Assembly (NCBI RefSeq): GCF_002236105.1
Contig: NZ_NIWU01000003.1
Coordinates: forward strand, 64,501-128,500
Direction of reading: 5' to 3'
DNA from: Pseudomonas umsongensis
Lineage (GTDB): Bacteria > Pseudomonadota > Gammaproteobacteria > Pseudomonadales > Pseudomonadaceae
Length of the DNA: 64,000 nt
Each line of letters starts with the position of its first letter. Position 1 is the first letter of the stretch. Both the position numbers and the translations under genes were made by a program. The notes under the pieces are model-generated. The model was not told where the DNA came from. It searched no databases and worked only from the letters and a program-made list of their open reading frames with translations. Positions 42,805 through 51,629 of this stretch are shown here, one piece after another.

Positions 42805-43908
42805 TCACTCCCGATGGTCGTGGGTCTGGGTGATACGGCCCTGTTCCACGTGGAACAGGGCGACTGGCGTTTCCGTCTGCCAGCCTTCCCTCAATAATTC
42901 GTGGTCTACACAGGTGATAAACACCTGGCAGCGTAAGTCTTCCAGCAAGCGGCAAAGCGCACGGCGATGCTGCTCGTCCAGTTCGGACGGCAAGTCATCC
43001 ACCAGATAAATACACTGACCGCGTCGGGCCTGGCTGACCAGGTGACCTTGGGCAATCCGCAATGCGCAGACCACCAACTTTTGCTGTCCTCGGGACAGGA
43101 TGTCCGCGGCATTGTGAGCGCCCAATCTGAGGCGCAAATCAGCTCGTTGCGGTCCTGCCTGGGTATGCCCCATCTGCTGATCCCGCTGAAGGGATCCGGC
43201 GAGCACAGCGCTCAGTTCACGGTCTTTGTCCCAGCCCCGGTAATAGCTGAGCGTTAGGCCCTCAAGCTCAACCAGTTCGCTCAAGGTCTGTTCAAACACC
43301 GGTTTCAAGGCTTTGATATAGGCGCGGCGGTATTCATCTATTTCAGCGCTGGCCTGGCACAGCTCCCTGTCCCAAACCGCTTGCGAAACGGCGTCAAGTG
43401 TACCATGCCGCAGCCAAGAGTTTCTCTGGCGCAGGGCCTTCTGCAGGCGTTGCCAGGTAGACATGAACCGAGGTTCCACGTGGAACACGCCCCAGTCGAG
43501 GAACTGTCGGCGAATCTTCGGCGCCCCCTCCAGCAAGCGGAAGCTGTCCGGGTTGATCAATTGCAGCGGCAGGATCTCGGCCAGTTGCGCCGCGCTACGC
43601 GCGTTCTGCCCGTCGATCCGGATCTGGAACTCCCCCTGGCGGTCCCGCGAAATGCCCAAGGCGCTGTGTCCGCCTTCGGCGAGTTCGACCTGGCCGAATA
43701 CCGTGCACGCCAATTGTTCGTATTGAATGACAGGTAACAGGCGGGTGCTGCGAAACGAACGCGCGAGCCCCAGCAGATGAATGGCTTCCAGGACACTGGT
43801 TTTGCCGCTGCCGTTGGCGCCGTAAAGAATATTGATTCGGGGGGAGGGGGAGAAGGTCACCGGATGCAGATTGCGCACCGCGGTGACCGAGACGCGACTT
43901 AAGGACAT
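42805..43908 (-). CDS. recF: DNA replication and repair protein RecF
   Basis: 367 residues, an SMC-like ATPase that loads RecA at gaps. Walker A is GANGSGKT (30-37); the signature region is ILSRGQQKLVVCALRIAQG and Walker B is YLVDDLPSELD. It lies between dnaN (20 bases) and gyrB (5 bases) in the origin operon. Two parS palindromes lie inside the reading frame, and both encode Phe-His-Val-Glu (142-145 and 352-355). Confidence 0.97.
   Translation of the reverse strand: MSLSRVSVTAVRNLHPVTFSPSPRINILYGANGSGKTSVLEAIHLLGLARSFRSTRLLPVIQYEQLACTVFGQVELAEGGHSALGISRDRQGEFQIRIDGQNARSAAQLAEILPLQLINPDSFRLLEGAPKIRRQFLDWGVFHVEPRFMSTWQRLQKALRQRNSWLRHGTLDAVSQAVWDRELCQASAEIDEYRRAYIKALKPVFEQTLSELVELEGLTLSYYRGWDKDRELSAVLAGSLQRDQQMGHTQAGPQRADLRLRLGAHNAADILSRGQQKLVVCALRIAQGHLVSQARRGQCIYLVDDLPSELDEQHRRALCRLLEDLRCQVFITCVDHELLREGWQTETPVALFHVEQGRITQTHDHRE
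42842..42857. promoter_or_regulatory. parS: parS partition site (perfect palindrome)
   Basis: TGTTCCACGTGGAACA is a perfect 16-base palindrome matching the ParB-binding consensus TGTTNCACGTGAAACA-type sites, especially the Pseudomonas form TGTTCCACGTGGAACC. It is inside the 3' end of recF. parA and parB are 11 kb away at 54-56 kb. Confidence 0.9.
43472..43487. promoter_or_regulatory. parS: parS partition site
   Basis: GGTTCCACGTGGAACA, the reverse complement of which is the Pseudomonas parS form TGTTCCACGTGGAACC. It lies in the middle of recF, 630 bases from the other copy. I found no third copy in the window. Confidence 0.9.
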
Positions 43909-43928
43909 CTAGCTTCTGCTGAACATGA

Positions 43929-45032
43929 TTACAGGCGCATCGGCATGACGACGTAGGCCGAGTCGTCGTTGTCGGACTCTTGTACCAGCGCACTGCTGTT
44001 AGAGTCGGACAGGATCAGGCGAACCTGCTCGGTGGTCATCACGCCCAATACGTCGAGCAAGTAGCTAACGTTAAAGCCGATTTCCAGGGAGCCGCCGTTG
44101 TACTCTACGCCAACTTCTTCTTCCGCTTCCTCCTGCTCCGGGTTGTTCGCCTGGATCTTCAGCTGACCAGGGGCCAGTTGCAGGCGGATGCCGCGGTATT
44201 TCTCGTTGGACAGGATCGCCGTGCGGCTGAATGCCTCGCGCAGCGCCTGACGATCACCCAACACCAGCTTGTCCCCGCCTTTTGGCAGAACACGCTCGTA
44301 GTCCGGGAATTTGCCGTCAACCAATTTCGAGGTGAAGGTGAACTCACCGGTAGTTGCGCGAATGTGGTGCTGACCCAGGACGATGCTGACGATACCGTCC
44401 GGCTCGGTCAGCAAACGTGCCAGTTCAAGGATACCCTTGCGCGGCACAATCACCTGATGGCGGTCCGGCTGGCCGATATCAGCCTGCATCGAACACATCG
44501 CCAAGCGGTGACCATCGGTGGCCACGGCGCGAATAACGCCTGCCGAGACTTCCAGCAGCATGCCGTTGAGGTAGTACCGTACGTCCTGCTGGGCCATGGC
44601 GAAGCTGGTGCGTTCGATCAGGCGACGCAGTTTGGATTGTTCCAGGCTGCACGTCAGCGAACCCGGACCTTCTTCCACAGTAGGGAAATCGTTGGCTGGC
44701 AAGGTCGAGAGGGTGAAGCGGCTTCGACCGGCCTTCACTACCAGCTTCTGTTCATCGACCTTGATGTCGATCAGCGCGTCGTTCGGCAGGCTTTTGCAGA
44801 TATCCATCAGTTTACGTGCAGGCACAGTGATGGAACCTGTTTCAGCAGGCTCTTCGAGCTGCACTCGACCAACCAGCTCGACTTCAAGGTCGGTACCGGT
44901 CAGCGACAATTGCTGGCCTTCGACAACCAGCAGCACGTTGGAGAGCACCGGCAAGGTCTGTCGGCGCTCGACGACGCCTGCGACCAGTTGCAGGGGTTTC
45001 AACAGGGCTTCGCGTTGAATGGTGAAATGCAT
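43929..45032 (-). CDS. dnaN: DNA polymerase III beta sliding clamp
   Basis: 367 residues, the normal length for the three-domain clamp that forms a ring around DNA. Typical segments: MHFTIQREALLKPLQLVAGV, LPVLSNVLLVVEGQQLSLTG TDLEVELV, RGILELARLL-like PRKGILELARLLTEPDG, and the C-terminal ending YVVMPMRL. It lies between dnaA (38-base gap) and recF in the standard order. Confidence 0.98.
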   Translation of the reverse strand: MHFTIQREALLKPLQLVAGVVERRQTLPVLSNVLLVVEGQQLSLTGTDLEVELVGRVQLEEPAETGSITVPARKLMDICKSLPNDALIDIKVDEQKLVVKAGRSRFTLSTLPANDFPTVEEGPGSLTCSLEQSKLRRLIERTSFAMAQQDVRYYLNGMLLEVSAGVIRAVATDGHRLAMCSMQADIGQPDRHQVIVPRKGILELARLLTEPDGIVSIVLGQHHIRATTGEFTFTSKLVDGKFPDYERVLPKGGDKLVLGDRQALREAFSRTAILSNEKYRGIRLQLAPGQLKIQANNPEQEEAEEEVGVEYNGGSLEIGFNVSYLLDVLGVMTTEQVRLILSDSNSSALVQESDNDDSAYVVMPMRL

Positions 45033-45070
45033 GGTCTAGTCCCTTGCCTTAAAAGCTGCGCTGGTGTTCA

Positions 45071-46588
45071 TCAAGTGGTCAGTGTACGCAGCAGGTTCTT
45101 GTAGTCCTCGCGGATGTCCGCGTCGGATTCCTTAAGTTCGTTGATCTTGCGGCAGGCGTGCAAAACAGTCGTGTGGTCACGCCCACCAAACACATCACCG
45201 ATTTCCGGCAAGCTGTGGTTGGTCAGTTCCTTGGACAACGCCATGGCGACCTGACGTGGGCGGGCAACCGAACGTGAACGACGTTTGGACAGCAAATCCG
45301 AGATCTTGATCTTGTAGTACTCGGCGACGGTGCGCTGAATGTTATCCACAGAGACCAGTTTGTCTTGCAGCGCCAACAAATCCTTCAGGGACTCGCGGAT
45401 CAGCTCAATGGTGATATCGCGACCCATGAAGTGCGAATGGGCGATCACGCGTTTGAGCGCACCTTCCAGTTCACGGACGTTGGAGCGAATGCGTTGGGCA
45501 ATGAAGAACGCTGCATCGTGGGGCAGATCGACTTTGGCCTGGTCGGCTTTCTTCATCAGGATCGCGACACGGGTTTCCAGTTCCGGCGGCTCTACAGCCA
45601 CCGTGAGGCCCCAGCCGAAGCGAGACTTCAGGCGCTCTTCAAGGCCTTCAATTTCTTTCGGGTAGCGGTCACTGGTAAGAATGACCTGCTGGCCACCTTC
45701 AAGCAGAGCGTTGAAGGTGTGGAAAAACTCTTCCTGGGAACGTTCCTTGCGGGCGAAGAATTGAATGTCATCGATGAGCAATGCATCCACCGAACGGTAG
45801 AAGCGCTTGAATTCATTGATCGCGTTCAACTGCAGAGCCTTGACCATGTCGGCCACGAAGCGCTCGGAATGCAGGTACACGACCTTGGCGTTCGGATTCT
45901 TCTTTAATAGGTGGTTACCCACAGCGTGCATCAAGTGGGTTTTACCCAAGCCTACACCGCCATAAAGGAACAACGGGTTGTAACCGTGCTTGGGGTTGTC
46001 CGCCACTTGCCAGGCTGCGGCCCGGGCCAGTTGGTTGGACTTACCCTCAACAAAGTTCTCGAAGGTAAAGGTGCGGTTCAGGTAGCTGGTGTGCTTGAGC
46101 GCGCCTTCAACCTGGACGGTACGTTGCTCGGCGCGAACCGGAGCCTGTTGCGAACTGGCGCCGGCCATGGGGTCGAAGCTGTCACGCGAAGGTTCTTGCT
46201 CGCTGACTTCAGCGGGCTTGGGCGTCGAACGCTTGTTCGATGGTGCAGGAGGTGGCACAGCTGCAGGCGCGGCAGCAGCCTGAACCTGGGAGGCCGCCGC
46301 TGCGGCCAGTGGCGCATTCGGCGCAGCGCGCGGAGCGGAACTGCGTTTGCTGCCTATTAATAAGGAAAGCGCAGGCGCCATACCGTTGCCGTGCTCGTCG
46401 AGCAATTCCAGGACGCGACTCAGGTATTTCTCGTTGACCCAGTCCAGGACGAAACGATTGGGTGCATAGACACGCAACTCGTCGCCTTCGGCTTCGACCT
46501 GTAGTGGACGGATCCAAGTGTTGAATTGTTGGGCAGGCAGCTCATCGCGCAAAAGCTCCACGCACTGCTGCCAAAGTTCCACTGACAC
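45071..46588 (-). CDS. dnaA: Chromosomal replication initiator DnaA
   Basis: 505 residues. Domain I (about 1-80) starts MSVELWQQCVELLRDELPAQ. Domain II (about 81-165) is an Ala/Pro-rich linker. The AAA+ domain III has Walker A GGVGLGKT (210-217) and Walker B LLIDDIQFFA. Domain IV has the box-binding signature RPRQVAMALSKELTNHSLPE and GGRDHTTVLHACRKI. The start is GTG with AGGGGA upstream. It is followed by dnaN. One perfect DnaA box lies inside (45342) and another overlaps its likely promoter. Confidence 0.98.
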   Translation of the reverse strand: MSVELWQQCVELLRDELPAQQFNTWIRPLQVEAEGDELRVYAPNRFVLDWVNEKYLSRVLELLDEHGNGMAPALSLLIGSKRSSAPRAAPNAPLAAAAASQVQAAAAPAAVPPPAPSNKRSTPKPAEVSEQEPSRDSFDPMAGASSQQAPVRAEQRTVQVEGALKHTSYLNRTFTFENFVEGKSNQLARAAAWQVADNPKHGYNPLFLYGGVGLGKTHLMHAVGNHLLKKNPNAKVVYLHSERFVADMVKALQLNAINEFKRFYRSVDALLIDDIQFFARKERSQEEFFHTFNALLEGGQQVILTSDRYPKEIEGLEERLKSRFGWGLTVAVEPPELETRVAILMKKADQAKVDLPHDAAFFIAQRIRSNVRELEGALKRVIAHSHFMGRDITIELIRESLKDLLALQDKLVSVDNIQRTVAEYYKIKISDLLSKRRSRSVARPRQVAMALSKELTNHSLPEIGDVFGGRDHTTVLHACRKINELKESDADIREDYKNLLRTLTT

Positions 46589-47065
46589 GGAGATCCCCTA
46601 AGTTGAAAGCCGGTGAGGCAAAAACAAGCGGCCATTGTAACGGCCAGACGCCGACTTATCCACACGTAGGTGAGTCGTACACCGAGAAGAATCAAGGTTC
46701 CATACGGTAAAAAGACGACCAATGGTCTGTGCATAAGGTCTGTGGATAACCACCTCTAAGCTCATTGCACAAGTGGGGGCGAAACTCGGTGGATAACCTG
46801 CCTGTGGATAAAGCTGCCTTTCACACACAGGTTTTCCGACAGTGCAGCACAGGCTGAACACGGTTTTCCACTGTAGTTGTCATTCTCTGTACAGCTTGTA
46901 AGACAAGGGCTTAAGGCAGTTATCCACAGATGAGGGTCGCCCTAGCCTTTATAAGCTTTACAGAAAAGCTTTAAATACTTTCCTTCTTTATTTTTATGTT
47001 TGTCGAAGGATCAGGGTCGGACAAAACCTCTGGAGATCTATTTATAAGGAAACGTTGGTTGGAAA
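46589..47065. other. oriC: oriC, chromosomal replication origin (dnaA-rpmH interval)
   Basis: Perfect TTATCCACA boxes start at 46656, 46741 (reverse), 46803 (reverse) and 46920, with a near match (GGTGGATAA) at about 46789. An A/T-rich stretch at 46947-47004 (ATAAGCTTTACAGAAAAGCT and TTTATTTTTATG) on the rpmH side is the likely unwinding element. The dnaA-rpmH gap is where Pseudomonas oriC is known to lie. The boxes sit on the dnaA side and the unwinding region on the rpmH side. Confidence 0.92.
46634..46664 (-). promoter_or_regulatory. Candidate autoregulated dnaA promoter
   Basis: On the minus strand a -10 TACAAT (46639-46634) lies 17 bases after a -35 TGGATA (46662-46657), 46 bases before the dnaA start. 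The -35 lies within the perfect DnaA box at 46656-46664. Binding of DnaA there would block the promoter, fitting known DnaA autorepression. The -35 matches the consensus at only four of six bases. Confidence 0.45.
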
Positions 47066-47094
47066 TTGACCTAGAGGCTTGCTTTCTCTAGAAT
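47066..47094 (+). promoter_or_regulatory. Sigma-70 promoter of rpmH
   Basis: TTGACC (47066-47071), a 17-base spacer, and TAGAAT (47089-47094), about 60 bases before the rpmH start. It is a close match to the sigma-70 consensus, as expected for a ribosomal protein gene next to oriC. Confidence 0.8.
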
Positions 47095-47155
47095 CCCCGG
47101 TCTCTTAAAACGGGGGCCATTCCGGCCCGTTGTGGACGAACCAGGTAACACGACA

Positions 47156-47290
47156 ATGAAACGTACTTTCCAACCAAGCACTATCAAACGCGCTCGTACC
47201 CACGGTTTCCGTGCTCGCATGGCTACCAAGAACGGCCGTGCCGTTCTGTCGCGTCGTCGCGCCAAAGGTCGTGCGCGTCTGGCAGTTTGA
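47156..47290 (+). CDS. rpmH: Ribosomal protein bL34
   Basis: 44 residues, very basic, starting MKRTFQPSTIKRARTHGFRA and ending RRRAKGRARLAV. It is a component of the large ribosomal subunit. AGGTAA lies upstream of the ATG. It is the first gene to the right of oriC and begins the conserved rpmH-rnpA-yidD-yidC-mnmE order. Confidence 0.98.
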   Translation: MKRTFQPSTIKRARTHGFRARMATKNGRAVLSRRRAKGRARLAV

Positions 47291-47306
47291 TAAGCCGGCA
47301 CTGGAG

Positions 47307-47708
47307 GTGAGTCAGGACTTCAGTCGGGAAAAGCGTCTGCTTACTCCCCGGCATTTCAAGGCAGTCTTTGACTCCCCTACCGGCAAGGTACCGGGGAAAA
47401 ATCTCCTGCTCCTTGCGCGCAACAACGATCTTGATCACCCCCGTCTCGGGCTGGTTATCGGGAAAAAGAGCGTAAAGCTCTCCGTCGAGCGCAATCGCCT
47501 CAAACGTCTGATGCGCGAATCGTTTCGCCTGAACCAGGATTTGCTGGTCGGCTGGGACATCGTTATCGTCGCGCGCAAAGGTTTGGGTGACGTAGAAAAC
47601 CCCGAATTGATTCAGCATTTCGGCAAACTCTGGAAGCGTCTGGCACGCAGCACGCCGGTACCAGCAGTCAAAACCGAAACTGTAGGGGTAGACAGTCCAG
47701 ATGCGTAA
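47307..47708 (+). CDS. rnpA: Ribonuclease P protein component
   Basis: 133 residues, basic. It assists the catalytic RNA of RNase P in tRNA 5' processing. The RNR motif region is SVERNRLKRLMRESFRLNQ, preceded by RLGLVIGKKSVKL; the N-terminus has FSREKRLLTPRHFKAVF. The start is best taken as GTG at 47307, which gives (M)SQDFSREKRLL as in relatives; GGAG directly abuts it, so the exact start is slightly uncertain. It overlaps yidD by 8 bases. Confidence 0.95.
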   Translation: MSQDFSREKRLLTPRHFKAVFDSPTGKVPGKNLLLLARNNDLDHPRLGLVIGKKSVKLSVERNRLKRLMRESFRLNQDLLVGWDIVIVARKGLGDVENPELIQHFGKLWKRLARSTPVPAVKTETVGVDSPDA

Positions 47709-47946
47709 ACTGGCACTCGTTCCGATCCAGTTTTATCGCTACGCCATTAGTCCCCTAATGGCCAGTCACTGTCGTTTCTACCCCAGTTGTTCCTGCTACG
47801 CGTTAGAAGCCATTGAAAATCATGGCCTTCTGCGCGGTGGCTGGCTGACCTTTCGTCGTTTAGGTCGCTGTCATCCGTGGAATCCCGGTGGTTATGACCC
47901 GGTTCCATCTATCCCTACCTCCCGTTCTTCTTCGATGGCCGAGTAA
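47701..47946 (+). CDS. yidD: Membrane protein insertion efficiency factor YidD
   Basis: 81 residues with an N-terminal amphipathic segment (ALVPIQFYRYAISPL) and the family's cysteine pattern CRFYPSCSCYALEAIENHG, then GGWLTFRRLGRCHPWNPGGY. It is a membrane-associated helper for YidC-dependent insertion. It overlaps rnpA and is separated from yidC by 2 bases, so it is tightly coupled. Confidence 0.96.
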   Translation: MRKLALVPIQFYRYAISPLMASHCRFYPSCSCYALEAIENHGLLRGGWLTFRRLGRCHPWNPGGYDPVPSIPTSRSSSMAE

Positions 47947-47948
47947 TC

Positions 47949-49628
47949 ATGGATATCAAACGCACGATCCTGATCGTCGCCCTGGCAATCGTGTCCTACG
48001 TTATGGTTCTTAAATGGAACCAGGACTATGGCCAAGCTGCCTTGCCGACTCAGAATGTTGCTTCCAGTACGACCGCACCGGGCCTCCCGGATACGGCCAC
48101 TGGCAATAAAGCGTCCGTCAGTGACGACATTCCACACGCCGCAAACGATACCAGCGCACCTGCCGAAACTCCGGTTGCTGCAAGCACCGACCTCATCCAG
48201 ATCAAAACGGATGTGCTCGATCTGGCCATCGATCCACAAGGTGGTGATGTCGCCCAACTGAGATTGCCGCTGTATCCACGTCGCCAGGACCATCCGGAAA
48301 TTCCATTCCAGCTGTTCGACAACGGCAACGAGCGGACTTATCTGGCGCAAAGTGGCCTGATTGGCAGCAACGGCCCGGATGCAAGTCCTGCCGGTCGTCC
48401 GGTTTACTCGGCGGAGAAGAAGGTTTATCAACTGGCTGATGGCCAGGACCAACTGGTCGTGGACCTGAAGTTCAGCAAGGACGGCGTCAACTACATCAAG
48501 CGTTTCACCCTGAAACGCGGCCTGTATGACGTAACCGTTTCCTACCTGATCGACAACCAGAGCGCACAGCCCTGGTCCGGTGCAATGTTTGCGCAATTGA
48601 AGCGTGACGCCAGCTCCGATCCATCTTCCAGCACCGCCACTGGCACCGCGACTTATCTGGGCGCTGCCCTGTGGACAAGTAACGAGCCGTACAAAAAAGT
48701 GTCGATGAGCGACATGGATAAGGCTCAGCTGAAAGAAACCGTCACCGGTGGTTGGGTTGCCTGGTTGCAACACTACTTCGTGACCGCGTGGATTCCGGCG
48801 AAGGGCGAAAACAACGTCGTCCAGACCCGTAAAGACAGCAAAGGCAACTACATCATCGGTTACACCGGTCCTTCGTTGACCGTTGCTCCGGGTGCCAAGG
48901 CTGAAACCAGCGCTGTGCTGTACGCCGGTCCGAAAAGCCAGGCTGTCCTGAAAGAGTTGTCCCCAGGCCTGGAACTGACCGTCGACTACGGCATCCTGTG
49001 GTTTATCGCGCAACCGATCTTCTGGCTGCTGCAACACATCCACGCGATTGTGGGTAACTGGGGCTGGTCGATCATCTTCCTGACCATGCTGATCAAGGGG
49101 ATCTTCTTCCCTCTGTCGGCTGCCAGCTACAAATCTATGGCGCGCATGCGTGCAGTAGCACCGAAACTGGCTGCACTGAAAGAGCAACATGGCGATGACC
49201 GGCAGAAAATGTCGCAAGCCATGATGGAGCTGTACAAGAAAGAGAAGATCAATCCGCTGGGTGGTTGCTTGCCAATCCTCGTGCAGATGCCGGTATTCCT
49301 TTCGCTGTACTGGGTTCTGCTGGAAAGCGTTGAAATGCGCCAGGCGCCGTTCATGCTGTGGATTACCGACCTGTCGATCAAGGATCCGTTCTTCATTCTG
49401 CCGATCATCATGGGTGCAACCATGTTCATCCAGCAGCAGTTGAACCCGACTCCACCGGATCCGATGCAGGCCAAGGTGATGAAGCTGATGCCAATCATCT
49501 TCACCTTCTTCTTCCTGTGGTTCCCGGCCGGTCTGGTACTGTACTGGGTAGTGAACAACTGCCTGTCGATCGCCCAACAGTGGTACATCACTCGTAAGAT
49601 CGAAGCAGCTGCCAAAGCGACTGCCTGA
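47949..49628 (+). CDS. yidC: Membrane protein insertase YidC
   Basis: 559 residues. It has an N-terminal membrane helix (about 5-22), a large periplasmic beta domain (about 55-340), and a conserved five-helix insertase core (about 350-545) with WSIIFLTMLIKGIFFPLSAA, NPLGGCLPILVQMPVFLSLY and GLVLYWVVNNCLSIAQQW. It inserts proteins into the inner membrane, alone or with Sec; substrates include ATP synthase subunit c, encoded 8 kb downstream. A terminator follows. Confidence 0.98.
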   Translation: MDIKRTILIVALAIVSYVMVLKWNQDYGQAALPTQNVASSTTAPGLPDTATGNKASVSDDIPHAANDTSAPAETPVAASTDLIQIKTDVLDLAIDPQGGDVAQLRLPLYPRRQDHPEIPFQLFDNGNERTYLAQSGLIGSNGPDASPAGRPVYSAEKKVYQLADGQDQLVVDLKFSKDGVNYIKRFTLKRGLYDVTVSYLIDNQSAQPWSGAMFAQLKRDASSDPSSSTATGTATYLGAALWTSNEPYKKVSMSDMDKAQLKETVTGGWVAWLQHYFVTAWIPAKGENNVVQTRKDSKGNYIIGYTGPSLTVAPGAKAETSAVLYAGPKSQAVLKELSPGLELTVDYGILWFIAQPIFWLLQHIHAIVGNWGWSIIFLTMLIKGIFFPLSAASYKSMARMRAVAPKLAALKEQHGDDRQKMSQAMMELYKKEKINPLGGCLPILVQMPVFLSLYWVLLESVEMRQAPFMLWITDLSIKDPFFILPIIMGATMFIQQQLNPTPPDPMQAKVMKLMPIIFTFFFLWFPAGLVLYWVVNNCLSIAQQWYITRKIEAAAKATA

Positions 49629-49650
49629 CTTACACTGTGGGTAACCACTC

Positions 49651-49675
49651 AAAACGCCCCCTAGTGGGGCGTTTT
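49651..49675 (+). terminator. Rho-independent terminator after yidC
   Basis: AAAACGCCCC / GGGGCGTTTT with a CTAGT loop, 22 bases past the yidC stop and before mnmE. The trailing T-run is short (GTTTTGC). Confidence 0.8.
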
Positions 49676-49707
49676 GCTATCTGTCACTTTTGTCTGGATA
49701 CCGGTTT

Positions 49708-51078
49708 ATGAGCGCTCCTCGTGAAACCATTGCCGCCGTCGCCACCGCTCAAGGTCGGGGTGGCGTAGGCATCGTTCGTATTTCCGGGCCGTTGGCCAGC
49801 GTTGCGGCCGTGGCCTTTAGCGGTCGTGTACTCAAACCGCGATTCGCTCACTATGGACCGTTTCTTGGTGAAAACGACGAAGTGCTCGATCAGGGCATCG
49901 CGTTGTATTTTCCAGGACCGAACTCTTTCACTGGCGAAGATGTATTGGAGTTACAGGGGCACGGAGGCCCGGTTGTCCTGGATATGCTGCTTCAACGCTG
50001 TCTTGAACTCGGCTGTCGTCTGGCCCGACCGGGAGAATTCAGCGAACGTGCGTTCCTGAACGATAAGCTCGACTTGGCCCAGGCCGAAGCCATCGCCGAC
50101 CTGATCGAAGCCAGTTCTGCACAGGCGGCTCGCAACGCATTGCGCTCCCTGCAAGGCGCCTTTTCGGCTCGTGTGCATAACCTCACGGAACAACTCATCG
50201 GGTTGCGTATTTATGTCGAAGCGGCGATCGATTTTCCGGAAGAGGAAATCGACTTCCTGGCCGACGGCCACGTACTGGGCATGCTCGACAAAGTGCGCGA
50301 TGAGTTATCCACCGTGATGCGGGAGGCCGGACAGGGCGCCTTGCTGCGCGACGGCATGACCGTGGTCATCGCCGGTCGTCCGAATGCGGGTAAGTCCAGC
50401 CTGCTCAATGCGCTGGCCGGCCGTGAAGCGGCCATCGTCACCGAGATCGCCGGCACCACGCGGGACGTCCTTCGCGAACATATCCACATCGATGGCATGC
50501 CGCTGCACGTGGTGGATACTGCCGGGTTGCGCGATACCGATGACCATGTGGAAAAAATTGGGGTGGAGCGGGCATTGAAAGCCATCGGCGAGGCCGATCG
50601 GGTGCTGCTCGTTGTCGATGCAACCGCGCCGGAAGCGCTCGATCCTTTCGCACTATGGCCTGAGTTCCTTGAAACCCGCCCCGATCCGGCGAAAGTCACG
50701 TTGATCCGCAACAAAGCCGACCTTACAGGCGAGGCCATGGCCCTGGAAGTCAGCGATGACGGACACGTCACCATTAGCCTCAGCGCCAAGTCTGCAGGTG
50801 TTGGCCTGGAGTTGCTGCGCGACCACCTGAAGGCTTGCATGGGCTACGAACAGACCTCGGAAAGCAGTTTCAGTGCTCGCAGGCGCCACCTGGAAGCATT
50901 GCGTCATGCCAGTGCATCCCTTGAGCACGGCCGCGCGCAATTGACCCTGGCGGGTGCCGGCGAATTACTTGCCGAGGATTTGCGCCAGGCTCAGCAGTCG
51001 CTGGGAGAAATCACCGGTGCATTCAGCTCCGATGACCTGTTGGGACGAATTTTTTCCAGCTTCTGCATCGGTAAATAG
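49708..51078 (+). CDS. mnmE: tRNA modification GTPase MnmE (TrmE)
   Basis: 456 residues. An N-terminal folate-binding domain (about 1-120) is followed by helices and an inserted G domain (about 216-380) with GRPNAGKS (about 222-229), DTAGLRDT and NKAD. The conserved C-terminal CIGK ends the protein. With MnmG it makes cmnm5U34 in tRNA. I chose ATG 49708 (MSAPRETIAAVATAQGRGGV); a TTG six codons earlier adds a tail not seen in relatives. Confidence 0.97.
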   Translation: MSAPRETIAAVATAQGRGGVGIVRISGPLASVAAVAFSGRVLKPRFAHYGPFLGENDEVLDQGIALYFPGPNSFTGEDVLELQGHGGPVVLDMLLQRCLELGCRLARPGEFSERAFLNDKLDLAQAEAIADLIEASSAQAARNALRSLQGAFSARVHNLTEQLIGLRIYVEAAIDFPEEEIDFLADGHVLGMLDKVRDELSTVMREAGQGALLRDGMTVVIAGRPNAGKSSLLNALAGREAAIVTEIAGTTRDVLREHIHIDGMPLHVVDTAGLRDTDDHVEKIGVERALKAIGEADRVLLVVDATAPEALDPFALWPEFLETRPDPAKVTLIRNKADLTGEAMALEVSDDGHVTISLSAKSAGVGLELLRDHLKACMGYEQTSESSFSARRRHLEALRHASASLEHGRAQLTLAGAGELLAEDLRQAQQSLGEITGAFSSDDLLGRIFSSFCIGK

Positions 51079-51629
51079 TCTTTCTGTTATCTACAGGCAG
51101 GCCGTCCTGGCCTGTCTGCCCCCTCCATTTTCAAAACCATCCCCTCCAGTGCCGAGCAGATTTTTCTGCTTGAGCGGTTTTTCCTTGCCCGAATTTCCTT
51201 CGATCGACGCTTTTCTGTGGATTAAGCCCTGTTAATAACCGCGGCTAAGGGCAGTTGATAACAGGGCCTCAAAACTGAAGATAACCGCCCCTGTGGATAA
51301 GCGCCCCATTCATCCACAGGCTTAAACCGGTTATCCAAGGGCCTCATTGGCACATGACCACAGGGTTTTGAAACTCTGTACACAACGTATTTATTGGGCT
51401 GTAGCAATCTATCCACAGAAAGGTCGGTCAGTAGAAATAAACATAAAAACAAAGATTTAATAAATTTCTCTCTTTTTAATTTCTATAACCGCCACTTTTC
51501 CACAGCTGGTTAAATTTTGTGCAAAGGGTTCTTTAGGAAGGGCGAAGTCCCTATACTTGTCGACCAGGTCCGAAAACCTGAGCTCAAACTATTCCTGAAT
51601 TACCTACTTAAGCAGGCACGAGGTGCGTG
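51079..51629. other. Origin-like intergenic region between mnmE and mnmG
   Basis: A 551-base gene-free interval. It has one perfect DnaA box (51292-51300, reverse) and several one-mismatch versions: TGTGGATTA at 51216, TCATCCACA near 51310, TTATCCAAG near 51331, CTATCCACA near 51409 and TTTTCCACA near 51497. An A/T-rich tract at 51434-51488 lies among them. A TATACT element at 51552-51557 may be the -10 of the mnmG promoter. In E. coli oriC lies next to mnmG (gidA), so this may be an ancestral or secondary origin. Confidence 0.6.
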
